A stretch of DNA of 64,000 bases, from NCBI GenBank assembly GCA_000727475.1, contig KL647294.1:2250116-2314115 (forward strand), given 5' to 3'. Shown here one piece after another: positions 50,471-62,500 of the stretch. The notes beneath the pieces are model-generated. The model saw only the letters and a program-made list of their open reading frames with translations, was not told the DNA's origin and made no database searches. The stretch is from Sarcocystis neurona (Eukaryota > Apicomplexa > Conoidasida > Eucoccidiorida > Sarcocystidae). The first letter of the stretch is position 1. Each line of letters opens with the position of its first letter. The translations under genes and the position numbers were made by a program.

Positions 50471-51410
50471 TCGGGCGTTTGACGGTTGTCAGCTATACGT
50501 CCTCCACCTGCATGCCTGCAGCTGTTTTTGACCTGTGCGTCTGCGCGCGTGCAGCTACGAGACCTCGTGCCGTGCCCCCCCCTGCAGCACATGGCGTCGG
50601 GGTTCGACGAAGGCCAGCTCCTCGCTGCGGAAAGAAAGGGGCAACTCCTCGTCAAATACGATATGCAGAAAGGTTCTCTCTGCTGTTTCCTCCTGCTGCT
50701 GCTGCTCTTCTTGCTGCTCCTCGTGACGCTCCTGCTCCTGCTCCTCTTCGTGCTCCTCTTGCTGCTCCTGCTGCTGCTTCTGCTCGTGCTCCGATGTTCA
50801 CCGTTGCAAGCCTCGCAGCTGCTGTTTTTCTTCAGCAGCAGGCGAGGCCGTGGTGCTGGTGGGTGTGTAGAAATATCTCCTCGCCATTTGTCGAGGCGCG
50901 TATAGCTGCTCAAGCACACGCTGCCTAAGGCAGCTCTTGTGCACACCATATCGAGCAGAACGGCTGCTGCTGCTGCGACAGCATCGACGATTTGTAGCCC
51001 GATGTTTAGGGACTCCTCCTATGGGTGCGGTATGCAGTCACGCGTGCTGCTCTTGCCTTTGCAAGAAAGCTTCATTTCTTTCTCTCTATCTCTCTTCTTT
51101 CTTTTTTTCACTCTTTCTGTCCTTCTCTTTCATTCTTTTCCGTATGAGCAGATAGATTTTTATGGACAGTAGTGCGCAAGTGTCATCCGCTGTCTTCCCC
51201 TCCGCATCTGGATGCTGAAGCAACTTTTGCATCAAGACGCTGTCTGCTGCTTCTGCTGCGGGGGCGATGCCTTAGCACTCTCCGCCGTGCCCGAGAGATA
51301 TTGCAGCAGCCCACACATTTACATATGTGTATATATCTAAGTGTATGTATATATATATATATAGTCACATGTGTCTGTGTACACATACACACGTATAGGA
51401 AGATAAAGAG
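50470..51410. other. CTG tract flanked by exon-like islands, strand unresolved
   Basis: A CTG/CTC run at 50690-50860 is flanked by ordinary sequence. Plus strand: after GCGTGCAG (50552) a frame reads HMASGFDEGQLLAAERKGQ before turning Leu-rich. Minus strand: a Glu/Gln-rich run leads into TFLHIVFDEELPLSFRSEEL and stops. A long pyrimidine tract with GAGCAG at 51145-51150 favours a plus-strand acceptor; the following frame is open to about 51310. I cannot choose between the strands. Confidence 0.3.
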
Positions 51411-51729
51411 ATAGTAACGGATGTGTGGGAGTACAAGGTGGGCTCCACAAGTATCAGTAGCTTCTTGCGTCGCCCATGGGTGCAAATGTGTATACATTAT
51501 ATGTACACGTGTATCTATACGTAGACGTAGAGATGTATGGAGGTACACGTTGCTGTGTACAGACATTAATTTGAGGACTGTAGATGAAAAGCGTCAGCAG
51601 ATGGTAGCGCGCAAGCGCTGAAACTTGAGACGCGTAGGGGAAGCTTTCGACGTGCCAAAGAGACAATCGTGTTCGTGTTTGTGTATCGACCTACGAATGA
51701 AGATGTTTACGTGTACATGTGACCTGTGT

Positions 51730-52130
51730 ACACATGAACAACTGTGTATAGATATGCGTGTATAGGTGTCCATATATACACATATATATATGTACATATA
51801 TGATGTGGGAACCATATTCACTCCTCCTGTCTGTCTGCAAGAGCTATACATATATATATATATATATGTGTAAGTGTCTACATGAACAACTATACGTAAA
51901 TACGTATATAGATAAGTCTTCACACATATATATAAACCGTAGTCGCTTTTCCTGTCTATCTGCAACAGTTTCATACATATATGTGTATATATATATACCA
52001 TTCTACACATGAACAACTACATATAAATGTATGAGTTCTTGACGTACGTATAATGTGGGAACCATATTAGCTCTTTCTATCTATCTGCACGAGGTACATA
52101 CACATGTATATATAGCGGCTGTGGAAACTG
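51730..52130. repeat. three copies of a roughly 125-bp diverged unit
   Basis: ACATGAACAACT recurs at about 51732, 51879 and 52006; CTGTCTGCAAGAG-like text recurs at about 51830, 51956 and 52081; ATGTGGGAACCATATT occurs at 51803 and 52052. TATA runs separate them. Confidence 0.7.
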
Positions 52131-52383
52131 CAGTCGCCGTTTGTGTGTATTAGCAAGAGCCGCGGAGAGCGAAAGAGAACTTCTCGTGAGTGGAGATCAG
52201 TGAGCCGCGTTGGTCGCTACACGGAAGTTTCTCATACATGGGAGCGTGTCTGCAGGTGCGCAGGTATACACACCGTTGCGCCGCCTCAGTACCGTTTTAT
52301 GTTTTCAGCGGAGGGACGTTTGTAGAGCAGCACACACGAACAGGTGACGGCTGAAGAGGGGGGCAACTGCTCCTTCTTTGCAG

Positions 52384-52580
52384 AGGTGGAAAAAGCTCTT
52401 CTTCTCATGTACACAGCCAGACACCTATCGGCTATTCATCCGGACGCGGTAGCATATTTCTCTGTAGGCAGCGACACATCCCAGCGGACGAAGGATAGGG
52501 CCGACGCCTCTGCTTTTGGCAAACACAGCAGGAAAAAACGTGTCGCTGAGATACACACAAATCTACCTGTAAACACGTAG
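52384..52580 (+). CDS. candidate terminal exon, unknown
   Basis: CTGCTCCTTCTTTGCAG precedes 52384. The frame reads (G)EVEKALLLMYTARHLSAIHP, then a charged Ser/Arg/Lys-rich part, and stops at 52580. No ATG-based start or upstream exon was found. No family is recognised. Confidence 0.25.
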
Positions 52581-52599
52581 ATATACGCATTATCCAACT

Positions 52600-53210
52600 A
52601 TTCGTCTCCGTCTTCCAAAAGATATATATATATATATATGAGGGTAAGTGTCTGTATATATATATGTGTATCCGTGTATTTATGTAAATGTATACATATA
52701 TATATATATATATGTACTCATATATATATGTATGTACATATAGGTGTGTACTCATACATATATATATGTATGAGTACGTCTGCGGAGAGAGGGGAGTATA
52801 TCACAGCAACCTGTCGGTAGGTAGTAACCATCAGTTATGTGTGATGCGACTTCGTATACGTGCATGTTATAGAGTTAGAGGTGTCTGTATAAATACGTAT
52901 AAATATATATGTAGATGTGCACGCCACATACCTACGTACGTATAAGACGCATACCTGTAGGCGTCAGCTCAGCACCTGTTAATAAATGTATGTGCAGCAC
53001 ATGAGTATACAAATTGCTGGACCTTGGAATGATGGAGAGGTTCACGGTCTACACGGAAACAACCTTGCCTCGCATGAAATTCTTTTTGTACACATGTGCC
53101 GGTTATATATTCATGTGTAACGCAGCTGCATTCCTCAACTCTCCAGACGGATTTCTGTGATCTACGTAGTGCGATAGCTCTGCAAGTGAAAACTGTTGTG
53201 CAGGCATTTT
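52600..53210. repeat. TA/CATA microsatellite, then unique sequence
   Basis: TATATA runs at 52620-52780, followed by about 350 bp of ordinary sequence with no supported gene. Confidence 0.6.
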
Positions 53211-53214
53211 ATAT

Positions 53215-54442
53215 ATGACGCGCGTGCTGCTGAAGGAGGACCCACTGCATGAGGTCGAAGGGCCGCTTACCCTGTCCAAAGTACGTACGCCATTTCGAGC
53301 AGCTGCAAAAGCAACAGCAGCAGCAACAGGAACGGCAGCAGCAGCAACAGCAGCAGTAGCAACAGGAGCAGCAGCAACAGCAGCATACTCTTTTCCACAT
53401 TGGTATGGACAAAGGCGTCGCCACCGCAGCTGTTTAGAGCAGTCACAGCAGGGCGTGTTTTACATATGCAAGAACAGCAGCAGCTTAGTAGTCGTTTCTC
53501 TTCTACTTTGCTACCTGCATGCAGTGGAACGTAGAAATCAATAGAACTGCGCGCGTCCACCAACCGCTTGTCTCCCGTATAACGCACGCACAGAGGAGGC
53601 CCATACCACGCTTCATCACTTGCTAGAATAGTCACGCATTTCGCAGTTTGCAAGAAAACGCTGCCTTTTTCTCCACATTTGCAGTGAAAAGCCTTTGCAG
53701 AGGTAGAAATAATAGTGGTACACTTCTTCTGGACAACGCGTCCGTCTCCATCGTCCTATATATCTTCCACGGACTCTTCCTTTGCATGTCTAACGTCAAG
53801 GCGCACTGCCGTGTGTGCGCGCTTCCTCCTCATTCCTGCATGATCCTCCTTCCTCTGCATGCCTACGCTATTCTGTCGGAATGTCTGGGCCACTGCTGAG
53901 GTAGGTCTGGCTAGGTATATGGAAGAAGAAGGCGCCACTAGGAGGATGACGCATGTGTTTTCATGTGCGCACCCGCAACAGTGACACAGAGAAAAGTGGG
54001 ATATGTAGAGATCCGCTTTTGATGGGTTGTGGACGTGTGTGCCTGTTTTTACATGTGCGTATCTGGACACGTGTCGACTCCTCCTCTTGCTGCACTTCCC
54101 TTCAATTTCCGCCTGCGCCAGCGTCTCCTCAGAAGGCGGCCCCTCGGCGGTGACCTTCTCTGCGTCCGTTTCATCCGCGTGCCCGTGTGTCTCCAGGTGT
54201 TAGCCGTGGCAGGCGGGGCTTGTCTTCTCTTCGCAGGGACGCCGTCCCCCGCGGAGTGCTTCCTGTCCTATAGAACAACTGCTGCGTTCATGTGTTTCGG
54301 CTGCGTGCGCGCCGGGAGGACGGGGAGGCGGCCGCTGCCTCCACTTCCCTCGGGAGGGAAATTTTCTTTTCTGCACGCGTTCGCAGATGTGTGCGCACGG
54401 CGTGTGTGTCTCTGTGTGCGTCCTCTGGAGTGCCAAAAGTGA
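53215..54442 (+). CDS. candidate two-exon small membrane protein, unknown
   Basis: ATG at 53215 opens 22 codons (MTRVLLKEDPLHEVEGPL...) ending before GTACGT at 53281. An acceptor, GTGTCTCCAG, ends at 54196, and the phase-0 frame then reads VLAVAGGACLLFAG, a possible membrane helix, followed by a Cys/Arg-rich tail and a stop at 54442. The total would be about 103 residues. The intron of about 0.9 kb includes a CAG run (53300-53390), and other exons may lie within it. ATG context is poor. A competing minus-strand frame (53653-53267) ends in a Leu run from the same CAG repeat. Confidence 0.25.
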
Positions 54443-54732
54443 CTGCACAGGTTCTCTTTTTGCTGCTTTCTTCTACTGACCGTAGCACACACGCACACCC
54501 GGTCGTCAACGGAGGTGATCGAAGCGTAATGTGTGGGCACAAGATTTCCTGTGTTGCTGTATTGCTGCGCGGACTGAGTGTGACACTTCTCCGGGGAGTG
54601 CGTAGCTTTCGCTGCAAGAGCTGTTGTTGCTGCTGTCTGGGGTTTGCATGCCTGCTGTAGTACTGCGTAGTGAACAAGGCGAAGAATACGAAGCACGCGG
54701 TATACCGCTACCACCGCAAAACACGAGAGACT

Positions 54733-54995
54733 CCTGCCACTGCTGAAGAAGACTGGTGAAGCACACCAAGGACACGTGCCGTTTTCCCCTGCTGCTGAAG
54801 AAGACTGTCGAAGCACACCGAGGCAACGAGCCGTTTTCTCCTGCTACTGAAGATGGATGACGAAGCACACCGAGGTAACGAGCCGTTTCCTCCTGCTAGT
54901 GAAGAAGGTTGGTGGAACACATCGAGGAAACGAGCCGTTTTCTCCTGCTACTGACGAAGACTGGTGAAGCACCCCGAGGAAACGTGCCGTCTTTT
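54733..54995. repeat. 52-bp minisatellite, five copies
   Basis: CCTGCTACTGAAGAAGACTG-like units start at 54733, 54788, 54840, 54892 and 54944. Spacings are 55, 52, 52 and 52. Each contains GAAGCAC(A/C)CCGAGG and GAGCCGTTTTC. The unit length is not a multiple of three. Confidence 0.95.
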
Positions 54996-55371
54996 CCCCG
55001 TCCTTGACGAGCAAGGCATAAGAGAGGTGATTGGTCTGTACTGCTTTCAGCGAGGAAAGCTGCCTACGAGACGCACCGTGCGTTGACGACGCACCACGAC
55101 GCACAGCACCGTCCATACGTTTCGTTTGCCGGAAGACGCGGGTCGCAGCAGGCCTCAGCAGACGTGGGCAGGCGACTTACTTCTTTCTTGGTGTGCCATT
55201 CTGTTGCTGCTGCTGACTCTGTGTCTCGCAACGGCGGTGCCGCGGTCGTCCTCGCTTTTATGTAGCCTGCAAGTGCACTAGTTGGTTATACCCAGCCGTT
55301 CATACACTCCCTTACGCAGATTCTTCGCGTGCAGAGACTGCAATTTTGTCCCTCTGCTGCAACACACGCGC

Positions 55372-55724
55372 ATGGCGAAGTGCAGAGTCTCCTCTTTTGT
55401 ATATGGGTACTGCACGTAAGTGAGAATAAAATATGCGTCTGTACCTTCCGGCGCAGGGCGTTGCCGGTTGCGGCAAGAGAGGCACGCAGCCACCAAGAAA
55501 GAACGCTCGCTTCCTTTCTCCGGAAAGGACGGCTATACTTGCTTGTTATCCGATATGTTTCTTGCGAGGTTCTTCGTCGCATGGACACGGGTAGTGCACG
55601 CCATGCGGCGCATAGAGACGTCGCCAAAGAGTTAACCTACGCAGCAATAACTACACTGCACGTACGAGGCACGCACAGCAAATACGCCCCCCGGGAAACA
55701 GTTACACAAATTTTCAGGCGCTAA
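55372..55724 (+). CDS. candidate two-exon small protein, unknown
   Basis: ATG at 55372 (CGCATGGCG) opens MAKCRVSSFVYGYC to 55415, before GTAAGT. An acceptor, CCTTCCGGCGCAG, ends at 55456, and a split Thr codon joins the second exon, which stays open to a stop at 55724. About 103 residues, Arg-rich, no family recognised. The intron would be only 41 bp, shorter than expected for a coccidian. All three frames are open over much of the second exon, so this is weak. Confidence 0.2.
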
Positions 55725-55729
55725 CACAG

Positions 55730-57640
55730 CGAGCGCTAGCAGGCGGGCACATCGCTGCAAAAAGACAGACGCAGCTGTCCGCCGGGCACGTAGGTCTTAG
55801 CTCTATGTACGCCTGCACCACGTAGGAAGGTAGCCCGTCGGAAAAGATGAGGTCCTCCGTTTTAGCGACATACACACGCGCAGACATGGCGTCCGTGACT
55901 TTGATGGGTCACCAGCGTGCAAGAAGAGGGGCACGTGCTCCTTGGAAGATATGCCTGCCTTTCACACCCCTCTGGTAGGCACGAGCCATGTGGGGGGCGG
56001 CGCGCTTCTGGAATGCTACACAGGGCACGTATACAATATGTGTGTGTAAGGTGTAAACGCGTATGTGTAGGTAAGCTCCACACACACATGTGAATACGCC
56101 ACATATTTAAATGTGCAACCATACATATATGTAGATGCTGCGGAGCGTACATGCGTGCGCGTGCACAGACACTGCAGATGCGTCTGTCCGCGCATGCCTT
56201 CGCACAGGAGATGAGGCGGAAGGCATTTGAAAGTCAAAAGAGTGAACAAAAAAGACGTTAAGAAGCATATGACGAGGCTAGTCCGCATGTCTACGTGTAA
56301 GGCGCCACATGGACGCAAAACATACCTGTGTATCTGTCTTTGCACTTCTAGGTATCCATATCTACTTACATTAGTTTATACATCTACACAGAGACAGTCG
56401 TCCCTTTCGACAAATATCTATGTATGCGTGTATGCGCACACACATGTGTACAGGTGCGCCCGTGGGTATGTGTCTATACATAGAGAGACATCCTTCTGAC
56501 GAGTTTTGCGGGAGAACTCCTGGACGCATACATGCATGTATATTATGGCTGAAGAAACACACCACCGTGCCTCTATCCGTTTGCGCAGACGCAACCAGGC
56601 ACACCTGTTTACAGGTATTCACCCATGCGCATGCGGAAGCATTCGTATACATATATGTGTATCTACATATACGCAGGCAGTATATATATTTACATATATA
56701 CATACTTGTGTATACTTACGTATACGTATACGCGCGCAGACGTATACTCGTACTCCTATATATATATATATATATATCCGCGCGCGCAGGTGCCCTCGTA
56801 CATGTTGTGGATATGAATTTTTTCTCTCCCCTCTCACCCGAGAAAACCTGTTTCAACTTTGACGGTGGACGTACTGACACGAAGAAGCATACGCTTGTTT
56901 AACGTCTGTGAGACATACGTTTTAGCACGTCTGTAAAGCAAACATGCATGCCGCTCCATTCAAGTACACCTATAGGCGTAAACAGCCTGCAAGTCCGAGG
57001 TGTTCGTACTCCTGTACCCTGTATCTATATGTGATGCTCCTTCTTTTACGTGTATGAGGATATACGCCTACGCATTATATACATACGTACATACAGCGTG
57101 TTACTTTATCGATACATTCATGCGTATGTGGATGCATACATACACGTCTGCGCCCGTGCGCCCAAATGTGGTGTGGCGTAAACGGGTCAACCGCAGCAGC
57201 AGTCTGTGTGCGAGAAACAGACGCTGAGTCGTTGTTAAGTGGATTACCACTGCTGGGAGAGGCGCCGTTTTGAAAAGGTAGTGGGAAAGAAAAAGGTCTT
57301 CTTATCTTCTACTGCGTCTTCGTGTTCTTCTGCTGTTTCTTAGTGTTCTCCCCCACAAACTGCGTGTCCCGCTTCACACTGGGCGTTTGGCTTCTCTCTG
57401 CCTCCGCCTTCGTCTCCGGCTTCTCTTCCGTCCTCATCTCGTGTTCGGCGTCCTTCGCCTCTTGAGTTCCCCTCTGTTTACATTTGCCCTTGTCTCCCTA
57501 TTCATGCGTGCCTTCCTTTCCGTTTACCTCTGTGCCCCCCTGCTTATATTTCTTCTGTCTTTTCCGTCCCGGTGCCCCTTCTTCTCCGCTGAGGCGCCCC
57601 TCCACTGTATAAAGGCCGCTGATCGGGACAAAGAGAACGG
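55730..57640. other. no gene recognised; microsatellite and pyrimidine-rich parts
   Basis: TA/CG-rich microsatellite at 56020-56140, 56400-56480 and 56640-56790. A pyrimidine-rich stretch lies at 57290-57590. Nothing here matches a known family. Confidence 0.4.
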
Positions 57641-57641
57641 T

Positions 57642-57930
57642 TCACGGGACTGGTTTTTCTTTTCTCTGATATAGTTTCGTCTGCGAAGCAAGATTCGCAC
57701 GCGACAGCAGTACGAGCTGTGCCTGCTTGTTGGCGTTTTTGTAGGCTTCTCTTGGCTTTTCTTTGAGTTCCACATTTCCCTGTCTTTGCCTCAAAATATC
57801 CGCTGGACTTTCCTGGCGTTTGCTTTTCACGCGAATCACATCAAAAGAACAGTTGGCGGGTCTCTCATTGACATGATTGGTGATGCTTTCTAACCTGTGC
57901 TCATGTGCGAACTGCACCCACGTCTGAACA
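57642..57930 (-). CDS. candidate terminal exon, unknown
   Basis: On the minus strand, TGTGTTTTGTTCAG precedes a frame that reads TWVQFAHEHRLESITNHVN, then a Lys/Arg/Glu/Gln-rich hydrophilic part, and stops at 57642. Composition is that of ordinary protein and differs from the flanks. A second, damaged copy of the acceptor region lies at about 58037, in the tandem duplication. No family is recognised and upstream exons are uncertain. Confidence 0.35.
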
Positions 57931-58112
57931 AAACACACGCATATGAATATATATATATATATAACCTGTTACGAATATATGTAAATCCCTACGTGTACAT
58001 CTAACCTAAGCTCATATACGAAGTGCGTCCATGTCTGAACAAAATACGCGTATCTTTATAGATACACGTGTAACCTGTTACGAATATGTGTGAATCCATA
58101 CGTGTACACCTC
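57890..58112. repeat. 111-bp tandem duplication
   Basis: CTAACCT(G/A) at 57890 and 58001 head two copies. Both have GCTCAT, GTCTGAACAAAA, and AACCTGTTACGAATAT followed by AATCC(C/A)TACGTGTACA. The first copy contains the 5' edge of the minus-strand exon candidate. Confidence 0.9.
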
Positions 58113-58166
58113 GCCGGCATGTACACACGGCCGTAATGTGTGCGTGCGTAGCCGCTGAGCGCGTGC

Positions 58167-58520
58167 CTAGAACTGGGCTTGAGGCGTCCTGTGTGTAGCT
58201 GCAGGACGCCAGCGTGCGAGATTTGAGGTGCACTGTGTCATGGCATTTCTTCTGCAGAAGACACGAGAAAGATTGAGTAGCGGTAGCAACGTCAGGACTT
58301 ACATATGTTTGATTTGCATAAACTCCAAGTAGGTTTCCTCATAACAAGTACCAGCAGTGGCAGCAGCGACTGTCCCTGTGCTCTGTTTTTCTGGTCACTT
58401 GTAGAACGCAGATGCTGGAAAGCGCAGCAGCGCGTAAGCAGAGTGTACTAGCCTGTCGCTGCAGCACCTCATCCCGTGCTTTGCCACGGGGCAGCGGCAA
58501 ATTATTGAAGAAGTACTGGG
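58167..58520 (-). CDS. candidate exons of an unknown minus-strand gene
   Basis: A frame after CTCTCAG (near 58528) reads ESTQYFFNNLPLPRGKARDE. A second frame, ending at 58303 before GTAAGT, reads YEETYLEFMQIKH. After TTCTGCAG (58252) the matching phase gives IRNAMTQCTSNLARW and a stop at 58167. The intron would be 51 bp, which is short. How the first frame joins the second is not clear. Confidence 0.2.
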
Positions 58521-58624
58521 TACTTTCCTGAGAGTCAAATCTACTCCTGTAACTATTACTAGTTATGTGTACACGCGTGCCCGTGCGAATGCGCACAGCG
58601 ACCCACACTGCCGTCTTCTCTGTG

Positions 58625-58960
58625 TAAAGCAGTCAGGCGGACCGCAGAAGCAGCAGCAGCACGAGGCGCAGCAGCACCAGCTGCCGCATGGCAGACTCGC
58701 TCTGCAAAATAGCCGCATCTGCGGCAGAAAAGGCTGTGAAAAGCACCAGCGGCCGCAAGCCACCTTTTCAAAGCGGCAGTTGCCGCAAGCAGCGCTTGAT
58801 GTGAAGCCCGTGTCGCAGATTAGAGAGTCGCGTTGACGAAGCAGCAACAGCAACGGCTGCAGCGACACACAAACTCTCTGAAAGACCACCTGCAGCAGCA
58901 GGCCCCGACTGTGATGCAGCAACAGTCGAAGCAGAGGCACCTCGTGGACCTCTGAAATGT
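58625..58960. repeat. CAG-containing tract
   Basis: Scattered CAG/GCA triplets on the plus strand. A plus frame (58567-58836) and a minus frame (59048-58563) are both open. No domain is recognised. Confidence 0.45.
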
Positions 58961-58969
58961 GGGAAGAAC

Positions 58970-59555
58970 TTTCAACTACCAAAGTAAACTGTCCTCTGTG
59001 AACTGTCCTCTGCCTCACGCAGTCGTTCAACGAACGGTTTGTGTGCACGACTGGGTGCGCACATCTAGCTCTGTTTTTCGATCTCAGTCATCGATGCATG
59101 CACCCGGGAAACAAGTACACACACACGCATCCATAGATACATGAATATTTCTTCTCCCAAAATCTCTGCCGTCCACAGAGAAAGGCAATGTGTAGCGACC
59201 CATTCGGTTCAGCCTCACACGAAGCAACACTCCAAGCTCTGTCCATGCGCACACACACAAACACACTTATATTTATATTAGAATTACACACGTATGTACA
59301 CTAGTGGTACGACCGAATTCGCCCCTCATATACATATATATATATATGTACACATGTGCGCACATCTCAGTAGAGTTTCAAGACACGTAAGTCATGTGTG
59401 CGTTCATGCATACTCGTGTGTATATATACATATTCATACATTGTACAATAGATTTATATCTGTATCTATACGTATATGTATATATATATATGTACTATAG
59501 ACATATATATATGTGTACCGGCACATACACATTTATGTGTGTGGACTAGCAGAAG
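58970..59555. other. intergenic sequence with TA microsatellite
   Basis: Ordinary sequence to about 59260, then TATATA/TGTACA runs (59330-59520). It is the 3' flank of the large minus-strand kinase-like gene. No gene is seen. Confidence 0.5.
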
Positions 59556-59559
59556 CATA

Positions 59560-62500
59560 TTAATAGAAAATTTGTGGATGATGCGCGAGTAGCACTTTGC
59601 CAATGGCATGCAATGAGCACCTGAGGTCTCTGCTATGCAATGTGTACACTCCCCTGTTCCCCTCGCAATCCACAGCTGCTGCTGCTGGGGCAGGTAGTGC
59701 TGCTGTTGTTGCGGCGGGTGGTGCTGCTGTTGCTGCGGCGGGTGGTGCTGCTGTTGCTGCGGGGGGTGGTGCTGCTGTTGTTGCTGCGGGCGGTGCTGCT
59801 GTTGAGGCGGCGGGTCGTGCTGCCCCTGCACGTCGTCCTGCCGCTGCTGCTGCCCCTTCTTCGGTAGCAATGAGAGACTCTTCATCGCCAGGGGAGTCGC
59901 CTGCGGGGGCTGGTGCTTCGGACGCAAACCGAGCGCACGCAGCAGCAACGAGCGCCTTCTTCTCTGCGCTGCTCACCTCCCGCCCTTCGTATGCTAGACG
60001 CTGCGTAGCGCAGCACATATATAGCTGCATGCACCTAATATTTCTCAGATGTCTGGTGTACTTGTTGTCCTCGTGCTGCGGTTGTTTCACTTGCTTTTCC
60101 CGCTCATCTTGCAGCTGCTGCTGCACGCGCTGCTCCTTCTGCTCAGCTTGCTGCTGCTTCACTTGCTGCTGACTGGTTCCCTTTTCCGTGCGCTGCTGCT
60201 GCTGCCTCCTTCTCTGTTGCTGCGGTTGCCTCAGCTCCTGGTGTCGTCCTAGCTGCTGTGGCGGCTGTCGCTTTAGCAGCTGTTGCTGTCGTGCTCCAGC
60301 GGTAGGTGCGCCGTCTGCAGAGCTGCCGTCCTGCCGTTTGCTCGCCTCTGCTGCGAACATCAGTCTGGCTGCTGTAGTTGCCGCTTGTCCGTCTTCGTCT
60401 GCACAAGACCTCTCCTCTGTGTGCTTCACGTCAGCAGTAACAGCCGTCCTCTTCAGTAAACATGCCACATCTTCACCAACAGCTTTTTCGTCTCCTCCTG
60501 CTGTTGGTAACTGACCCACCTGCACCTGAATGTTCTTCGCAGGAAGGCCAAAGTGCCAGGCACGGCCGCACACACTCGTGCTGCTGCTGGTGTTGCACGG
60601 AGGGGAGGGCAGGTCCTGCTGCTGTCCCTCATTCCGCTGCTTCCTACTGCCCTGGCTCTGTCTCCTGCTGAGGCCGCTCCCGCAGCTGCTGCTACTCCTG
60701 TCCGTGGCACCGCTGCCGCGATAGCTGCTACTGCTGCTGCTGTCCTTACGGCTGCGGCTCTCACTGCCGCTGCCGCTACTTTCGCTTCTGGTGCTGCTGC
60801 CTTGAGGGCAGTTCTTCTCGTCTGCTCGACTGCGAAGTCTGGCTGCATGCTCTTCTTTGCTGTGCACGTACAGCACGAAGGCGAGGCAGCGGCTGCCGTA
60901 CCGTCTGCAGAAGCGTTGCACGAAAGCGGGGGTTATGTGTACCCCTTCGACGATAATAATTTTCTGCTGCTGTTGTTTGCTACCTCGACGGAAGAAAACG
61001 TTGCTGCCGCTGCAGCTGCAACAGCCGTGCTCGAGTGCGACCTGAGTTCCAGGCCCTTCCTGTTGCTGCTGCTTTTCTTCTTGCTGCTCTTCTTGTTGCT
61101 GCTCTTCTTGTTGCTGCTCTTCTTGTTGCTGCTCTTCTTGTTGCTGATCTCCTTGTTGCTGCCGACGCTCTTGCTCTTGCTGCTGCTGCTGCTCTTGTTG
61201 CTGCGGCTGCTGTTGCTGGTGCGGGTGCTCCTGCTGCACCTGTCGCTGAGACGCCTGCATCAGCGCATGCAACAGAGGCTCGAGCATCACACGCTGCAGC
61301 AACAGAGCCTGCTGCAGCAGTCCTACGACAGCGCAGCAAGGGAAAATTTCTCCGCAAGAGCAGCAGCGGGCAGGGAACCACTCCTGCATGTCTCGTCCAG
61401 CGTTAGAAAGAAACTCCTCCCTATACAAATCCACCCGTTCCATATAGGGGCGGCTACTCGCTTCTTCTTCTTCACAGTATCCTTGTCCGGTGCTGCAGCT
61501 GTCGGTGTCTCCCTCTGCTGACGCATGCGTGCCGCTGCTGCTACTGCAGCTGCTCCTACCTGCTGCGTCCCCGTGGCTGCTGCTGCTGCTGTCACCTGTG
61601 TCTTCTCCGGCGCACTGCTGCCAGCCGCTGCTGCTACTGTCGCCGCCAGCTGTCCTGCTGCTGCTGCCTGTGTCGTTTGCTGAACAAGAACAAGAGGACG
61701 AAGAAGAATAGGAAGGACAGGAAGGAGAAGAAGAAAAGGAAGAAGGAGACGGGAAAGAGGAATGCTTACTGGCGCTCAGCGCAGGCCAAGATGCGACAGC
61801 TAATTCTGCCTCTTCATGTGCCCCGTCCTGCTGTTGTGTGGACGCCCGTGCATCAAGAGCAGCAGCTGACACAGGCGCCACCCCGGCACATCCTCCACGG
61901 GCGTCGCTAGCAGCAGCAGCAGCAAATGCAAACGCATGCGCCGCAGAAGTATAACCATCAACAGAGCGTGCACACCTCTCTGTAGCAGCAGCAGCAGCAG
62001 CCTCTCCTCCTGGTGCGCATCTCACAGATTTATGAGAAGCAGCTGCAGCAGCAGCAGGACCACGACGTGCTTCCCACCTTGAAGCAGCGACAGCAGGAGC
62101 AGGGGCAGCAGCGTCGGGTGCAACGGACGCTGTGCATGCAACAGCAGCAGCAGCCGCAACTGCAGCAGGTGCCGCAGTAGCAGCAGACGCAGCAAATGCA
62201 GCAGAAGCAGCAGAACCCGCTGACGTGTTGCAGACGGCCGTTCCCCAAGGCGCAGCAGCCGTGATTCTGGAGTCTGGACGGTCACAGAAGCAGGAAAGAC
62301 AGCAGCAGCAGCAACGGCAGGAGGAGGACGCAGCCGCCTGCTGCTGCTGCTTGGCGAGGCTCTGCAACTCGTACGTGCTATCGAACATCAAATCGTGACA
62401 GACGCTTCTGCTCACTTCCTTCGTACTGCTCCTGCTGCTGTGCAACGGTACCTCCGCGCTGCTACCGCTGCTGCAGTTCGCAGCCTCGCTGCTGCTAGGG

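Noticed and set aside
53267..53653. Minus frame ending in a long Leu run
   Set aside because: The run is a CAG repeat read backwards; the non-repeat half has no recognised family, and the competing plus-strand model has splice signals.
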